Origin: Welwitschia mirabilis
Lineage: Eukaryota > Gnetophyta > Gnetopsida > Welwitschiales
DNA: 64,000 nucleotides
Direction of reading: 5' to 3'
Assembly (NCBI GenBank): GCA_051453625.1
Contig: JBOZIK010000001.1
Span: 210,796,537 to 210,860,536 of the forward strand
The notes under the pieces were generated by a model. That model was not told where the DNA came from, made no database searches, and saw only the letters and a list, made by a program, of their open reading frames with translations. Positions 12,049 to 23,666 of the stretch are shown here, one piece after another (position 1 is the first letter of the stretch; every line of letters starts with the position of its first letter). The position numbers and the translations under genes were made by a program.

Positions 12049-13060
12049 TTGTTAGCATTAGGAAATTCCGAGGCTATATCTCCTCATCCTTTACATACCT
12101 AACATTATAATTTGAAAACATCAGATTTAGAAGAAAAAGAAGTGTTATCAGAAGACTTACATTTAAACTTACCTTTGGGTTGAAATCTGGATTATTTTCT
12201 TAAGTCCTCTCTTTTGTTGTGCTTACATGAAAGAAGAATTTTACCCTCTTTCTGATGAGAGTAAATTCTTCATCTACCTTATCCTTAGAGTCATCTTCTT
12301 TAGGTTCTTTCTTTGTCTTCCCTTTTGATCTTTGTTTTGTGTTTTTACTAGCCTTAAAATCAATGGACTTTTCTTTTAAGGCATCATCTTGTATGAGATT
12401 CATTTTGTAGGTTGTTAATGTACTTTGTAGTTCTTCTATCTTCATGTAGTTGAAATATCTTAACTCTTCCATGGATGTAGTCTTGGGCCTATATTTAAGG
12501 GTTAGAGATCTAATAACTTTTTTTATTACCTTGGACTCTGGAAGAATTTCACCAATTTCACATATCATGTTCACAATGTTGAAGACTCTTATGAAGTACT
12601 CATGAACTTTATCTCTATTGTTCATTTTAAGATTTTTGAACTAGTTTATCCATATAAGAAGCTTTGATTATTTCACAACAAAAATACCTTTATATAATTT
12701 AACTAAAATATTTTAGATCTCTTGTGTTGTCTTACAGCCTATTAATCTATTGAACTCCTTCATTATTAGAGCTAAATAAAAAGTATTTTGGGCTTTAGAA
12801 TCATACATGAAGGCTGCTATCTCTTTGTTTTTGCAATCTTTTCTTTACTTGATTTGTGTAATGGTGTTACCTATAGCATGTTTTATGGTTTCTATAGGAT
12901 CTATGTATCCTTCTTCTATGCTTAGCTATACCTAAAAAGTGTAAAAGACTATAAGTACACTTGCATCCTCATCTTCCAATAGGCATATTTTAATCCATTA
13001 AAGAGTGGAGACCTAACAGATGATAGCCTTTCTATTGTTCACTTAAGAAATTTATTCCTT
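12049..13060 (-). pseudogene. Sirevirus-like gag with degenerate zinc knuckle
   Basis: An open stretch (12200-12625) begins MNNRDKVHEYFIRVFNIVN and includes ILPESKVIKKVIRSLTLKY, matching the copia UBN2 gag core. Upstream, EFNRLIGCKTTQEI matches the TAKEIW region. Near 12055-12113 a zinc knuckle appears as C-x-x-C-K-G-x-G-D-I-A-S-E-F-P-N, with His changed to Asp and the last Cys to Phe. A Ser/Asp/Glu-rich tail follows. Gag would form the retrotransposon particle; this copy is broken by stops and shifts. Confidence 0.8.
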
Positions 13061-13073
13061 TTTGTGAGTACTT

Positions 13074-13085
13074 GCTCTGATACCA
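13074..13085 (-). promoter_or_regulatory. primer-binding site, perfect tRNA-iMet match
   Basis: The minus strand reads TGGTATCAGAGC exactly, directly internal to the 5' LTR. Confidence 0.95.
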
Positions 13086-14629
13086 CTTAAGGATCTATGA
13101 GCTTAAAGGGGAGAGGTGAATGAGTTATATACAATAAAAATTTCACCAATAACAAATTGAAAAATAGTATAATATACACCTTACTGAGATAATGTGGTTC
13201 CCCAATCTATGTACATCCAGACATAGAGGGTAGCTTCCTCTCACACTTTTGGGTATTTCTAACTTACAAAGAATAGTGGTTTTGTCTTATCAACCTTATA
13301 ATAATATGAGATTATCCTTGTAAGGTAGCACTCTCTTCCCCTTATAGAAAATAAATAATGTACTTACAAGAACAATCACAAAGTGAGATGCTCCTTGCAA
13401 GGTAATAACCTCTTTCCCTTAGGGAAATAACAATAATTTGCTTTCAGTAAAACTAAAAAGTAAGATGATTCTTGCAAGATAACAATCTATTCCCCTTACG
13501 TAAACAATAATAATGTGCTCAAAAACACAACCACAAAGCACACCTGTACAAGGGTTGCCTTATAATGAGAAACCCTCACAAGGAATCCTTAAGTTTAGAT
13601 AATACAAGAATGTACTATACAATAATATTTAGGAATAATATAGTTCAACAATGTAGATCTAACAAATAAATACAATAACAATATTGAATGATGTATCTTT
13701 AAAGTAGATCTCCTTATTGTCTTCATTATCACAAGTGCAAGCGAATGACACAATAATGTAGCATTTAAGAACAAAAGATGTAGACATTAAAAGTTCCTTT
13801 TCAAATGATAGCTTTGATTCTTTGTAAGTAGTTTTAATCATCCATGCATCTATTTTATTTATTCTAGATTTGATTATTACATGTCTTAGATTCATAAGAT
13901 CTATTTCATCATGTTATGCCTTTATATTGTTTGAGAGATTCCAGCTATTTGATCTTGAATAGTAGCTGTTTAAACTTTGTAACCACTATGTAATGGAGAG
14001 AAGCATCTAGGAATCAGGTTCATATTTTGTTTTTAATTTGATGTGAACCTTCATCCAAGATATCTTCAAAATTGTAGAAATCTACTAATAGTTAGACAAC
14101 TTTAGTCAAGTTTCCTAAAAATTAATGAAAATTACTCTATATTATCTTTAGCTCTCCATCATTATGAATCTATGATGAAAAACTTGATAGCTTAATTAGA
14201 AAGTAAAATATTCATTAAAGCATAAAATGTCACTGTTAACTATTCTAGTTTAGCATAGACATCTTCAAACATGTAGATGTATTTCATCAATATCAGATTT
14301 AACTTTTAGCATAGTAGTCTTTAATAACATAATCATATTTTACCTGTGATTTAAAACTTGGTGTACCATAGATGTCTTTAGGCTATAGACATCTTTACCA
14401 TAGATGTATTCAAGAGTGTAGACATCTTCACCATAGACATATTCCATTCTATGGATGTCTTCAGTTACCTGATTTGGTAATTTCAATTCTGAGCTTTCTG
14501 TGAGATATCTTCTTAAAGGTATGACATTAATTTATGTTATTTGTGACTTTATTTTCTATGCATTACTCTATCTACACAAAAACAAAAATTATTTAATAAG
14601 TGAAAACATCAAATCTATATTTACTAGTA
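13086..14629 (-). repeat. 5' LTR of Sirevirus-like element A (about 1.54 kb)
   Basis: Bounded by the PBS on the left. On the right, similarity to the 3' LTR ends (TTACTAGTA here, TTACCAATA at 7571-7579). It contains a 77-bp tandem repeat and GATGTC/GACATC motifs. No TSD can be tested because the far end of the element lies in the gap. Confidence 0.85.
13317..13560. repeat. tandem repeat of about 77 bp within LTR
   Basis: Copies start with CTTGTAAGG (13317), CTTGCAAGG (13394), CTTGCAAGA (13471) and a weaker one near 13543. Each has a CCCCTTA-type box about 25 bases on and an A-rich centre. The matching part of the 3' LTR lies in the assembly gap. Confidence 0.8.
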
Positions 14630-16380
14630 GATTTTTTAAATTCATAGAAGTTACTTAGTTAAAACTCTATTTAGTTGATATAATGATCCACTAAAAATAC
14701 AATAATATAATAAAGGATCATTAACTTAGGATAGTTTTCTCATTTATTCATCAAAGTTATGGTTTAATTCTTTTATGCATTTTTATTTCCCACCTCCATT
14801 ACCTAATGCACTTCTTCATGGATTATGATCCATTGAGAAAATATAATAATATAATAAAGAACCATTAACTCAAACATAAATCATTTTTAACAATCAACCT
14901 TTTACTTAGTATTATTTTACATTATTTTTTTTTAAAGACTAGCTATACTATTTGAATAATTTTTAATAAAAAAAATCTTTATGATTCTTTTTAAGGCTTA
15001 TTTTTTCAAATGACTTAAATTCTCTTCACCATAAATATTTGAAGACGAAGTTTAGTTTTGGTTAGGGTGTATGACATCATGTTAATGCCTTAATTGTAGA
15101 AACTTGATCATCCAATTTTTCCAAGTTATATTTTTTACATACTTGAGTACTTTTCATATAGATAATTTTTCCATGTTTCATCATTTCATTATTAATGTTT
15201 TACTAAGGCACTAGTAAAAGACTAATTAGGAGGTGTGTTAACATGTAAAAATTAACATTACTATTAAGTTAATGATTAATTAATCTTAAAATAAGATATT
15301 AATATATAAATTTTAACATGAAAACATGTATTTTATAGATTTTTCATAATTTATCTAGTTTTCTATAACATTTTCAAGTTAATTATGCTAAATTAAAAGA
15401 CATAACTTAAAATGAAGATCATAAAAGCTAATATGCTAGTGCTTCTCCCCAAGACCACTTATGCCACTTGATTTTCTATTTCAAATGCTCTCAAACTCAT
15501 CTTTTTGGATTATCATGAAGAAATAAAATAGATGCAATTATGAGCTCAATATAATTCGAAATAAAAATTAACTTGCATCCTTGATAACACATGGAATTGA
15601 TGATGAGGACAAGATGATAGTGGAGACACATGGCTATCACAATGTTTAGCAATAGCTGTGGTACTTCAGAGCTAAGTATTAATGTCATCATAAGAATCTC
15701 TTTCAATTGTAAAAGAAAATAGATCATTCTACCTAAATCTCATTATTAATTATCTACCTAATGCTAAAAGACAAAAGCTTGTAATCATTCCACCCTAGTC
15801 TCTTCCTATAAAAGGGCCTTGAACCCTTTATTGTATCATCTGTTTACTTTAGAGAATTTGTAGAACCTTAGAGCATTAATTGTAATGGATTTCTAAGAAA
15901 CTATTTAGGGGCATAAGCTAGTATTTAGGATTCTTTAATAAGTTCTTTAGCATCTTTCTACCCTTTCTGTAAAGTATTTTTTTTAATACACAAGTTATTT
16001 ACCTTTTGTTTCAAGTTATGAGTTATTTTATATTTGAAATGTTTAGAAAGGAACTTAACCATTAAGACTTCTTTCCATTTGAGGGAGCTCTTTTAATACT
16101 TGATCTATGAATTTTAAGTACTATATTCCTTACTTTCTATTATTACTTTAAGGATTCAAAGATCAAGTGGATATTAAATTCATAATTAATCATATGATGT
16201 ATGAGATTATGTCATCATGATCTAACCCAAAACACTTGATGGTTTTAAACATATTGCAGGAAAGAAATTGGATAATGTTGGAGTGAAGGATTTATTAAGA
16301 ACAAATTGACAATATGTTGGATCTAGATCACTTTCGTTCTCTCTCAAGTTGAAGTTTTAAATTAAACTCTAAAATCATCC
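14630..16380. other. AT-rich DNA without recognised genes
   Basis: Apart from the promoter-like segment at 15790-15900, no domain or credible ORF was seen. The 76-residue minus frame at 15497-15727 has no motif. Confidence 0.5.
15790..15900 (+). promoter_or_regulatory. LTR-type promoter (TATA box), possible solo LTR fragment
   Basis: TATAAAAG at 15807-15814 sits in a C/T-rich context (CCACCCTAGTCTCTTCC) and is followed by GGGCCTTGAACCCTTTATTGT. This looks like the U3/R junction of plant gypsy LTRs. LTR ends were not found, so the parent element is unknown. Confidence 0.4.
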
Positions 16381-16519
16381 TTTTTCTCTTTTCTTCTTTT
16401 TATTGTAACTTATACTTAAGATAAGATTTGTACAAACTTCTAAGGTTTGTACAAACTTCTAAAATAATACCCATGTTATCCTTAAGGAAAGAATGATAAC
16501 TAAGTGTAAACTTAGTTTA

Positions 16520-17060
16520 AATTCAAACATTATAAAATAATGAATACATGTCATCTACATAAACCCCTATATATGTAGGTTTGTTTCCATTAGATTTGAT
16601 GAACAATCTGGCATTCACATCCTAATGGTTATATAGTTTAAATCCAATGGTACTGAAGTAACTAGTTAATTTAGTGTATAATAATATTAGATCTTGTTTT
16701 TACCAATGGAACTGAAGTAACTAGTTAATTTAGTGTATCATGCTTTTGATCTTGTTTTAGCCCATATAGTGACTTAATTAGTCTACAAATTTTTTGTTCA
16801 TATGTGTTTCTTCCTTGATATCTTCATTTAGAATGCTAGTTTTAATGTATAATTAGTACATCTTCTATTCCTTATAAGTTGCTAAGGTAATCATAGTTTT
16901 GATGGTATTCCATCTAGCTCTTAATGTAAATACTTCATTATAGTTTAATCCTTTTCTTTATCATAGGATTATAGTAATAAGTCAAGATTTGTAACATTTA
17001 AGGGTATTATATTATTTATATTTGTTATAAGAGATTCATTTTTTAGATAATGTGACACAA
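16520..17060 (-). pseudogene. copia reverse transcriptase remnant
   Basis: The minus strand encodes GVYVDDMYS at about 16543-16567, retaining the catalytic YVDD. Upstream are CRLIKSLYGLKQ (16752-16795), matching the copia LKKSLYGLKQxPR segment, and TIKTMITLATYKE plus a QLDVKTAFL-like region near 16820-16960. Frameshifts and stops are frequent. A 59-bp direct duplication (16644-16761) lies between the SLYGLKQ and YVDD segments. Confidence 0.85.
16644..16761. repeat. 59-bp direct tandem duplication inside RT
   Basis: Two units start CCAATGGTACTGAAGTAACT (16644) and CCAATGGAACTGAAGTAACT (16703). Both continue with AGTTAATTTAGTGTAT and end ATCTTGTTTT or GATCTTGTTTT. Confidence 0.9.
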
Positions 17061-17557
17061 CCTAATGGAAGATCAGCCAACTCCCATGTGTCATTTTGCA
17101 AAGGTACATTATATTCTTCTTTCTAATTTGTACTCAGTGATCATGCATAATGGTGTCTTTAAAAGAGGTTTATTCATCATAAAAGATGAGATCAATCTCA
17201 TCATCATCATTATTAAGGGATGTATGAGAGCTTTATGTAGTTCTAGTTCATCTTGTAGAGTAAAATCTAATCAAGTACTTCATGTTCATCATATTAGTAA
17301 ACGATCAGCATTCTTGCTAGAATAATTTAATGAGTTATTTCTAGAACGATGTTCTTATATGCTATGCATAAAAATAATCTGAATTCATTTAGGTTGTACC
17401 ATGAACAAATCATTTTGGCTAGAAGTAACTAAGAAATTATAACTAGTAGACACATCTTCCCCCTTCTATCCCTTATTTCCTCCTCCCCCTTAAGCATTTA
17501 AAATCTGTATAGGATAAGAAAAAGGATGTAAATTATAGAGATCAAGTTGAAAAATGT

Positions 17558-17752
17558 TTATGAGGTTTTAAATAAGATTACATCATGAGAAATAATGATC
17601 TTTAAATAGTTAAGAATGTCTACAGGATATTCTTTATGGTTAGGTGGATATCCAATAAAAATGCTAATATGAGCATGTGCACTAAGCTCATCATGATGTG
17701 TAGTGGAAATATAAACATAAAAATTACATTTAAATACATGAAGATGATTCAA
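17558..17752 (-). pseudogene. copia integrase C-terminal fragment
   Basis: The 64-residue stretch MNHLHVFKCNFYVYIS, then SIFIGYPPNHKEY and KIIISHDVILF, matches the copia segment LRVFGCxxYVxxP, xxFLGYxxxxKGY, xxxISRDVxF at the end of integrase. It lies in the correct order before RT. Sequence up to 18520 continues integrase and pre-integrase but is badly broken. Confidence 0.8.
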
Positions 17753-18520
17753 AGTGGCTTGTACCCATTCTTTTTTTTTTTTTTAGGCAAACATCCTTAT
17801 TAGAAGTAGAACCAATATGACTCTTGAGATAAATCATGGCACTAGGAGCTTCACTCCATAATAATAATTTGCACCCATTAAAGTAGATCATTGAATGTGC
17901 CATATCCATGATGTTATATTTGAACTATTTAGTAAGGCCATCATGTTAAGGCATTTCTAAGAATGCATCTAGAAGAAAAGTGCCTTTTGAAGTAAGAAAG
18001 TCCTTCAATTCAGTTGATATATATTCTTCATCATTATTAGAATGGAAGTTCTTATCTAATTATTAGTTTTCTTTTCCACTTTTAGTTTTAAAATCTTGAA
18101 AATATTCAAATCAAAGATTTAGATATCATATAATACACTCAATACATACACAAAAAATCATTAACAAAGGATATGAAGTAGAGATAGCCTTAAAATATAG
18201 AAATTAACATAGGACCACATAGATTACTATGAATAAGAAAAATCTTTTGACTATTATCCACTTTTTAAGAAAAAAGCATTATCAGATTTCTTTATCCATT
18301 ATACATGCTTAAAATTAAATAAAATCACATGGAATAAAGGGAAGAAATTAATGTTCGTTCTCACACATTGTAATCAAAGAATGAGAAGTGAAATGACCTA
18401 AGCAAGCATGCCATAGAAGTGATTAGGTATTTCTTCTCTTGAGATATGACATGCAATTTCATGCATATCAACACGTCCTTGAAGATGCATCATTTTCCTT
18501 TGCATGTAGCCCTTCATGAC

Positions 18521-18536
18521 AAGATTCTAAGAAGCA
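18521..18536. repeat. target-site duplication, left copy (LINE)
   Basis: AAGATTCTAAGAAGCA, identical to 19394-19409. Confidence 0.9.
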
Positions 18537-19393
18537 ATCATGTGTGGCAAGCAAGAAATGATAAAAGTTTTAAGCGAAAAAACTTTCAAGCTATGCAGAT
18601 CATTAAAGAAATCAAGTTTCAACTCTCTATCAAATTGATGTTGATTTAAAATCTAAAAGAATCTCAAAAAAATCAAGCATGGTGCCAGATAGTGTGTATA
18701 TCTACTTAATTTCTAGGTAGAAGTCCTAATTGCTAACTCAATTTCCTTTAGATTTCTTTGAGGGTTCTTTGTGAGATTTTTTCCGTCAAGTCCTATTTTT
18801 TTGTTTTATCTATTTTTAAGCTATTTTTTCTTAGATGTGTTGAGCCTCGGTTTCATGATCCCCTATTTGAAAAAAATGGTCTGAACAAGATGCCAGACTC
18901 ACTATCTGAAAGAATGACTAGATTACATGTTTGAGTTTTTGACTAGTGTTTTTCTACATCGGTCCCCTGGCTCTCTAAGATGTGATAATTATTTGCTTTT
19001 TGGTCCTTGATCAGCATTGTCTCAATCATCTGAGCTACTATCTTTTTAGGTTAAGATGCTCAGTCTTAGGAGCTAGATTTAGCTAGTTGCTTCATTTTAG
19101 TTGGAGTGTAGTCCTCTTGTATTTCTGGTACTCAGAGTATTTTGCAGAGACGTAGCTTTAACAAGGTAAATCCATCAACACTCAGTTTTTTTTGGCAATG
19201 TTCTAGGCATCCTCTGAAATAGCTTCTGAATTTGTTTTAGGCATTAATCTTCCTAGACCCCTTAAATTAGGTTTGATCATTGGTGTACTCTAGATTTTAG
19301 GCATCCCAGCCATCTCTCTTTATTCCTTTTTTTTTTTGTTTGTGTTGTACTTTATGCAAACTAGTAATGAAGCTCTACTAATTTTTTCAAAAA
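18537..19393 (+). mobile_element. 5'-truncated LINE-1 (non-LTR) insertion
   Basis: The insert is flanked by perfect 16-bp TSDs. It starts inside the 3' coding end of a plant L1 ORF2: VWQARNDKSFKRKNFQ resembles the IWxARN segment near the C terminus. About 700 bp of non-coding tail follows, ending TACTAATTTTTTCAAAAA, an A-rich end typical of plant L1 elements. The EN and RT domains are absent, as expected from abortive target-primed reverse transcription. It sits in the pre-IN/IN part of copia element C and is younger than that element. Confidence 0.85.
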
Positions 19394-19409
19394 AAGATTC
19401 TAAGAAGCA
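19394..19409. repeat. target-site duplication, right copy (LINE)
   Basis: AAGATTCTAAGAAGCA directly after the A-rich tail. Confidence 0.9.
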
Positions 19410-19861
19410 TAAAAAATATCAATGAAACCATTTCTCATGAATATAAAGTGATCTTCTTTGATCATGACCTTAAAAAGGAAACATATAGAACATAAGAGAG
19501 AATTCATTACTAGAGATAAGGCAACTAGAAAATGATTATACCATGATCTTTCATAGGAATTAAAGTGTTTTTTGCAAAATAAACTTAACTAGGATGTGTT
19601 AGCAAGTCATCAAAATAGTTACACCTATACATTATATGCCTATTTACACTAGTATTTAGAACCTACGAATGTTTTTAGAATTCATAATCCAAGATTCTTC
19701 ATGAGGTATGTTTTAACTTATACATGAAAAATCATGACATTAAAACATGGCATTAGATAAAACATGGCATTAGGTTCATAGCATTTAGTATGATTTAAAA
19801 AGATAGAATCATTAGTGATTGCCTTCGCCTAAAGAGTAACTTTAATTTTACCTTAAGGGCT

Positions 19862-20080
19862 CTAATAATAATTGGTGGTTAATCCTTGTCTTCCACATCA
19901 TGAAGACTCAGATGCAGTTGNNNNNNNNNNNNNNNNNNNNNNNNNNNNNNNNNNNNNNNNNNNNNNNNNNNNNNNNNNNNNNNNNNNNNNNNNNNNNNNN
20001 NNNNNNNNNNNNNNNNNNNNTAATAATAATTTGTGGTTAAACCTTGTCTTCCACATCATGAACACTCATATGCATTTTTC
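19862..20080. other. 100-N gap with duplicated flanks
   Basis: N at 19921-20020. The bases ending at 19920 and the bases from 20021 are near-identical (TAATAATAATT(G/T)GTGGTTAA, then CTTGTCTTCCACATCATGAA). This is either a real tandem duplication or unmerged overlapping contig or haplotype ends. Confidence 0.9.
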
Positions 20081-20700
20081 TTTAAAGTAGCATTACTCTA
20101 TTGTGATTTCTTCTTTAGTTGAGACTAATGCTGTTGAGGAGGTTGAGATGCTTACTATTTCTGAGGAGATTTATTCTTATCATGATGTTTAACATTAGAA
20201 GTTTATTTTCTTGAATACTATTTATTGGAATGTGATCCACTATGAGGATGTGATACTTTAAATGTAGCTTTAAAGGATAAGGTACTAGTAAAGTTGAATT
20301 GTACCTTAACAACTATAAGGTTCTGATTAAGTGAACTCAAGATCATTTTTAGTAGTTATCTATTATCCTACAACAACATAATGTAGTTATATAAAGGTAG
20401 ATCCTCCAAACAACATATAACCAAGTTAATGTAATGTATGCATACTTGTTTTATAAGTCCATTTCAACAAACTTTGCTTTGATCCTAGTCACTCTTACAA
20501 TCAATTGTCTTATATTTTATTTCTTATAATGCATGTTAATCATGCTTTTAACAAGATTGATAAGCTCCAAATCATTTTTTGAGTAGAATATATCCTACAA
20601 GATGATGAATTTAATGTAGCTAGTCTTACTATGATCTTTCAATTTCTTATGTCGCAAAGAGATAGATTTTCTCATAATCTCTATCAAACTATTATATGAA
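20021..20700 (-). pseudogene. copia gag remnant with CCHC zinc knuckle
   Basis: On the minus strand the bases at 20025-20064 read C-S-stop-C-G-R-Q-G-L-T-T-N-Y-Y. This is a decayed C-x2-C-x4-H-x4-C knuckle: His reads Leu and the last Cys reads Tyr. Upstream is a Gln/Ser/Lys-rich linker and then gag core debris to about 20700. The knuckle coding sequence is also present on the other side of the gap (19862-19920). Confidence 0.65.
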
Positions 20701-21552
20701 TACTATGAGGGAGGCTAGGAGAGAAATACAATGCTAAAGACATAGTCACAAATGCTACATGCTGGAGAAGGGGTGGAGGGGTGTTAGTAAAGTTTAAGTA
20801 ATAAAAAGAATAATTTAAAAGATTATTTAAGAGTTCATAGTGTTTTCATCTCTAAAAGTCATCATACTTCTCTATTAAATCTATCTTTATCTAGAAATGC
20901 ATAGAAAATCTTAACAAATATTAGCATCAATAATAAAGATAACTTTCAAATGATAAGTTGTAACAACATCAGCAATGTGTAAGATACTAAGTCAATAGGA
21001 CAAGCGCATGAAGTAGTAGAATTGACATTTTTAACATAAGCATTAGTTTTTTGCCAAGACTAAGCTAAATGGAAAGGGAGAAAGACCAAGAAGCAGTTGA
21101 AGTGTTTCTTCCTCTAAGTAGGCAGTCTTGGATGGTAGTATAATTTACCTTCAAAATTTTGAATGAGAATGAAAAGCAACACAAAAAATACTTTGATAAT
21201 GGCAAAAGACTTGAACAATGGTAGTAGTACCTTATTATATTGAGTTTTCTTTCTATCAAATCTTGATGCATCTGCACCCAAACTTGTAACTAACAAAGTT
21301 GTAGAAAATACAAGAGGACTTCTAAAATGCAAGTCTAAGTAAAAACATTGTAAACACAACATAAACAACTGTAAAAACCTAATAAATCAAAGGTAAAACC
21401 CTAGATAATATAAACACAAGACAAAGAACTACAAAAAAAACTTGTAAATCCAAGGTAAAACCTGATCTAAGAAAAGCTTTAAGCAAATCAAGTATGCAAA
21501 AGACATGTAAGAGGCATGCAAGCTCCCAAGAATCATAGGAACCCTACCTTAA

Positions 21553-21564
21553 GCTCTAATGTCA
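21553..21564 (-). promoter_or_regulatory. degenerate primer-binding site
   Basis: The minus strand reads TGACATTAGAGC compared with TGGTATCAGAGC. The 5' LTR should begin within a few bases to the right (TGCAAAAACTAC near 21567). Confidence 0.65.
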
Positions 21565-21566
21565 TA

Positions 21567-22200
21567 TGCAAAAACTACTTTGAGTAAGAAAAACATAAAG
21601 TAAGATTTTAAAAACTAATTTTATTTTTTCTCTTATATATTAACATCAAAGCTTACTTTTATAGGCAAGTACACCCAAAATAGATCTTCTCTAGTGTTTA
21701 AAATTTTCCTAAGTGTAGTGCCATGGTGTAACTTATTAGTGTTCTAGTAAGGTATTAATGTTAATATTATGATTGGAAAAAGCATGAAATGAATAGGCAC
21801 TAAGTGTTGGTATCATGAACTTATGTAATATTTCATGATATGTAATGTGTTATTTGGTATTATCCATAAAGTCATTTTATTCATAGTTATTTATCATGTA
21901 TTAGAGATATGTAAACTTTGAAAAATATCATTAGAATGAACAAGAACTAAGTTGAGCCTTCTCTTATAGGCATTAGCAATACTGTTTAGTGACTTAAGTA
22001 TTACCAAAGTAATGCATTTATTCTTTGAAACCTAGTAAAAGAAGGGGAAAAAAGCTATACTCAAGAAATTGCATTAAAGCATTATTAGTTTACCTAGAAT
22101 GGTATAGGTTTTTAGATTCCATAAAATAAGATGTTTCATATTTTTTCGATCCTAAAAAGGGGACATATTAGCAAATGTTAGTTACTACATTAGTAATAAC
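21567..22200 (-). repeat. probable 5' LTR of copia element C, outer end unresolved
   Basis: It lies next to the PBS and contains a TATA-like CCTATAAAAG on the minus strand near 21658-21667. The outer boundary is a guess because no partner LTR was found. No gene is evident. Confidence 0.4.
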
Positions 22201-22203
22201 ATT

Positions 22204-22930
22204 ATGTTAATTCATATTATTAACAACCCTTCACAAATATCACATCCTATCGAAGTGATAATATCTAGTACTCTTAAGGCAATCAGTGTAACACAAACTA
22301 CCACATCATCTAATTGTGTAATACCTTGTGATATCATGTGGCTAACTCCATCTCCACTAACCCTACCCCTAGTTGTGCTAGTAAGTTTTAATCTAATTAC
22401 TAATCCTTTTAACTTTTAAAATATTTTTGATAGAAAATGATATTTTGCATTTATTATAAAAATGGTAATCTTGCAAACTAAGATTTATTAATAAAATAAC
22501 ATATTAAATTAACCTATAAAAAGGAAGTCAACATGGAATAGAAAAAAAGATAAAATATCATAGAACAAGAATTATGGACATAAAAGTCTTTGTTCTAATG
22601 ATATACTAGTAAAAAGTATTAATGACAATAATCACCTCATTGGAACATGTATTTATACAACTATACTCAATATTCTAATTAATTATTAAATATGATTTTA
22701 ATAATGGCTAATATTTTAAATTTATTATTATAGTTATGATCTCACTAAATAAATTTATAAGTTATAGGATTTCAATTTCTTTCTTAAGTTTAGAATCTTA
22801 TCCTTATTACATTAGAAAGAGAATAAAACTAATATACTAAAAATAAGAATAAATAAAAGTTAGATATCTTTTGAGGAAATTAACTTCTCATTCTTTTCTT
22901 AAAGGTAGAATGAAGTAAGTCCCTTTAGTC
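22204..22930. other. AT-rich interval, probably 3' end or LTR of copia element D
   Basis: It lies just beyond the RNase H end of element D, where its 3' LTR is expected. No LTR ends were verified. The plus-strand 71-residue frame at 22204-22419 has no recognisable motif. Confidence 0.35.
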
Positions 22931-23661
22931 TTCATGATCTTCAAATGTGAAAACATTGGTTTTAAAACTAATATGGTTCAAATGATTTTGAATGCTAGAT
23001 AGTCAAGCATCCAATGATAGATAGGACTTGATGTTTCTTACTCTTAAATAATCCCTATACTATCTAAACTTAATTCTATTAAGTGGATTTATCAAAATGT
23101 TTACAAGTTGATTCATAAATGAAATCTAAGCATTTTTATCACATCATTCTAAAAAAATTCTTATATCGTAACATTTCTACTCCTGTATGTTTTGTTTTAT
23201 TGTTAAACATTAGATTCTTTGTTATGTAAATAATATATTAGCTAACCACATATAACTTTGTAATTCCTTTTTGTGAAACATCTATAATCTTAATTAGCTT
23301 TCTAATCCAAATTAATTTTTTGTTCATTTCATATTTTACTAGTAAACTACTGTGATTAATAAACCTATTGTAGGTTTCTATTACTTTTGTCTCTGAGAGA
23401 TTGATAAAGTCCTAAGGATTTGAGATATTATATTCTAAAAATTAGTAAGCTTTGAATCTAAGAAAGATCTCAATTTGATGTTCTTATCATGATGAAATAG
23501 ATTCCAAGGTAATTCATTACTTTTAGAAACTTTAAAGCTACAACTTCTACATTTTTGAATTTCTATTTTCATCTATCCATGTATTTTGCTAAGATTCAAA
23601 TTACATTAGAACTATTAAGTTGAGTTTTAGCGATAATAATCTTCTAGTGTATGTCCTAAAT
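22930..23661 (-). pseudogene. copia RNase H (and RT end) remnant, element D, left part
   Basis: The minus strand encodes QKGITKLY (copia RNase H, followed by the CDN position), ITKNLMFNNKTKHT (like ITKNPVFHxRTKHI) and NQLVNILINPLNRIKF (like NQLADIFTKPL). Nearer 23500-23600 are YMDR and VEVVALKFLKVM, matching the RYMxxP and AVKRILRYLKG segment after RT. Stops interrupt all of it. The coding sequence resumes at 33405 beyond the LARD-like insertion. Confidence 0.8.
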
Positions 23662-23666
23662 TTTAG
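23662..23666. repeat. TSD of LARD-like element, left
   Basis: TTTAG, compared with TCTAG at 33400-33404; one C/T difference. Confidence 0.7.

Larger units (their letters stand above)
6469..14629 (-). mobile_element. Sirevirus-like Ty1/copia element A, internally deleted, partly in gap
   Basis: Minus-strand element with homologous LTRs at 6469-7579 (outer part in the gap) and 13086-14629. It has a perfect PBS, a PPT at the 3' LTR with another PPT-like tract further in, gag with a zinc knuckle, a protease with DSG, a pre-integrase piece, an RNase H end, and an unusual coding-like stretch between RNase H and the 3' LTR. Long LTRs, repeated purine tracts and extra 3' coding capacity are Sirevirus traits; that assignment is inference. 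The IN core and most of RT are missing, so it was non-autonomous even before decay. Total length would be about 8.6 kb. Confidence 0.85.
16380..22200 (-). mobile_element. Ty1/copia element C, interrupted by a LINE
   Basis: On the minus strand from right to left: PBS (21553-21564), gag with zinc knuckle (20.0-20.7 kb), PR/pre-IN remnants, IN C-terminal part (17.5-17.8 kb) and RT (16.5-17.0 kb). A LINE-1 is inserted at 18537-19393 and a 100-N gap lies in gag. The 5' LTR is expected to the right of the PBS; its outer end is not resolved. No 3' LTR was identified. Confidence 0.8.

Noticed and set aside
17065-17325. 86-codon plus ORF
   Set aside because: Lies antisense between copia RT and IN remnants of element C; no motif, short.
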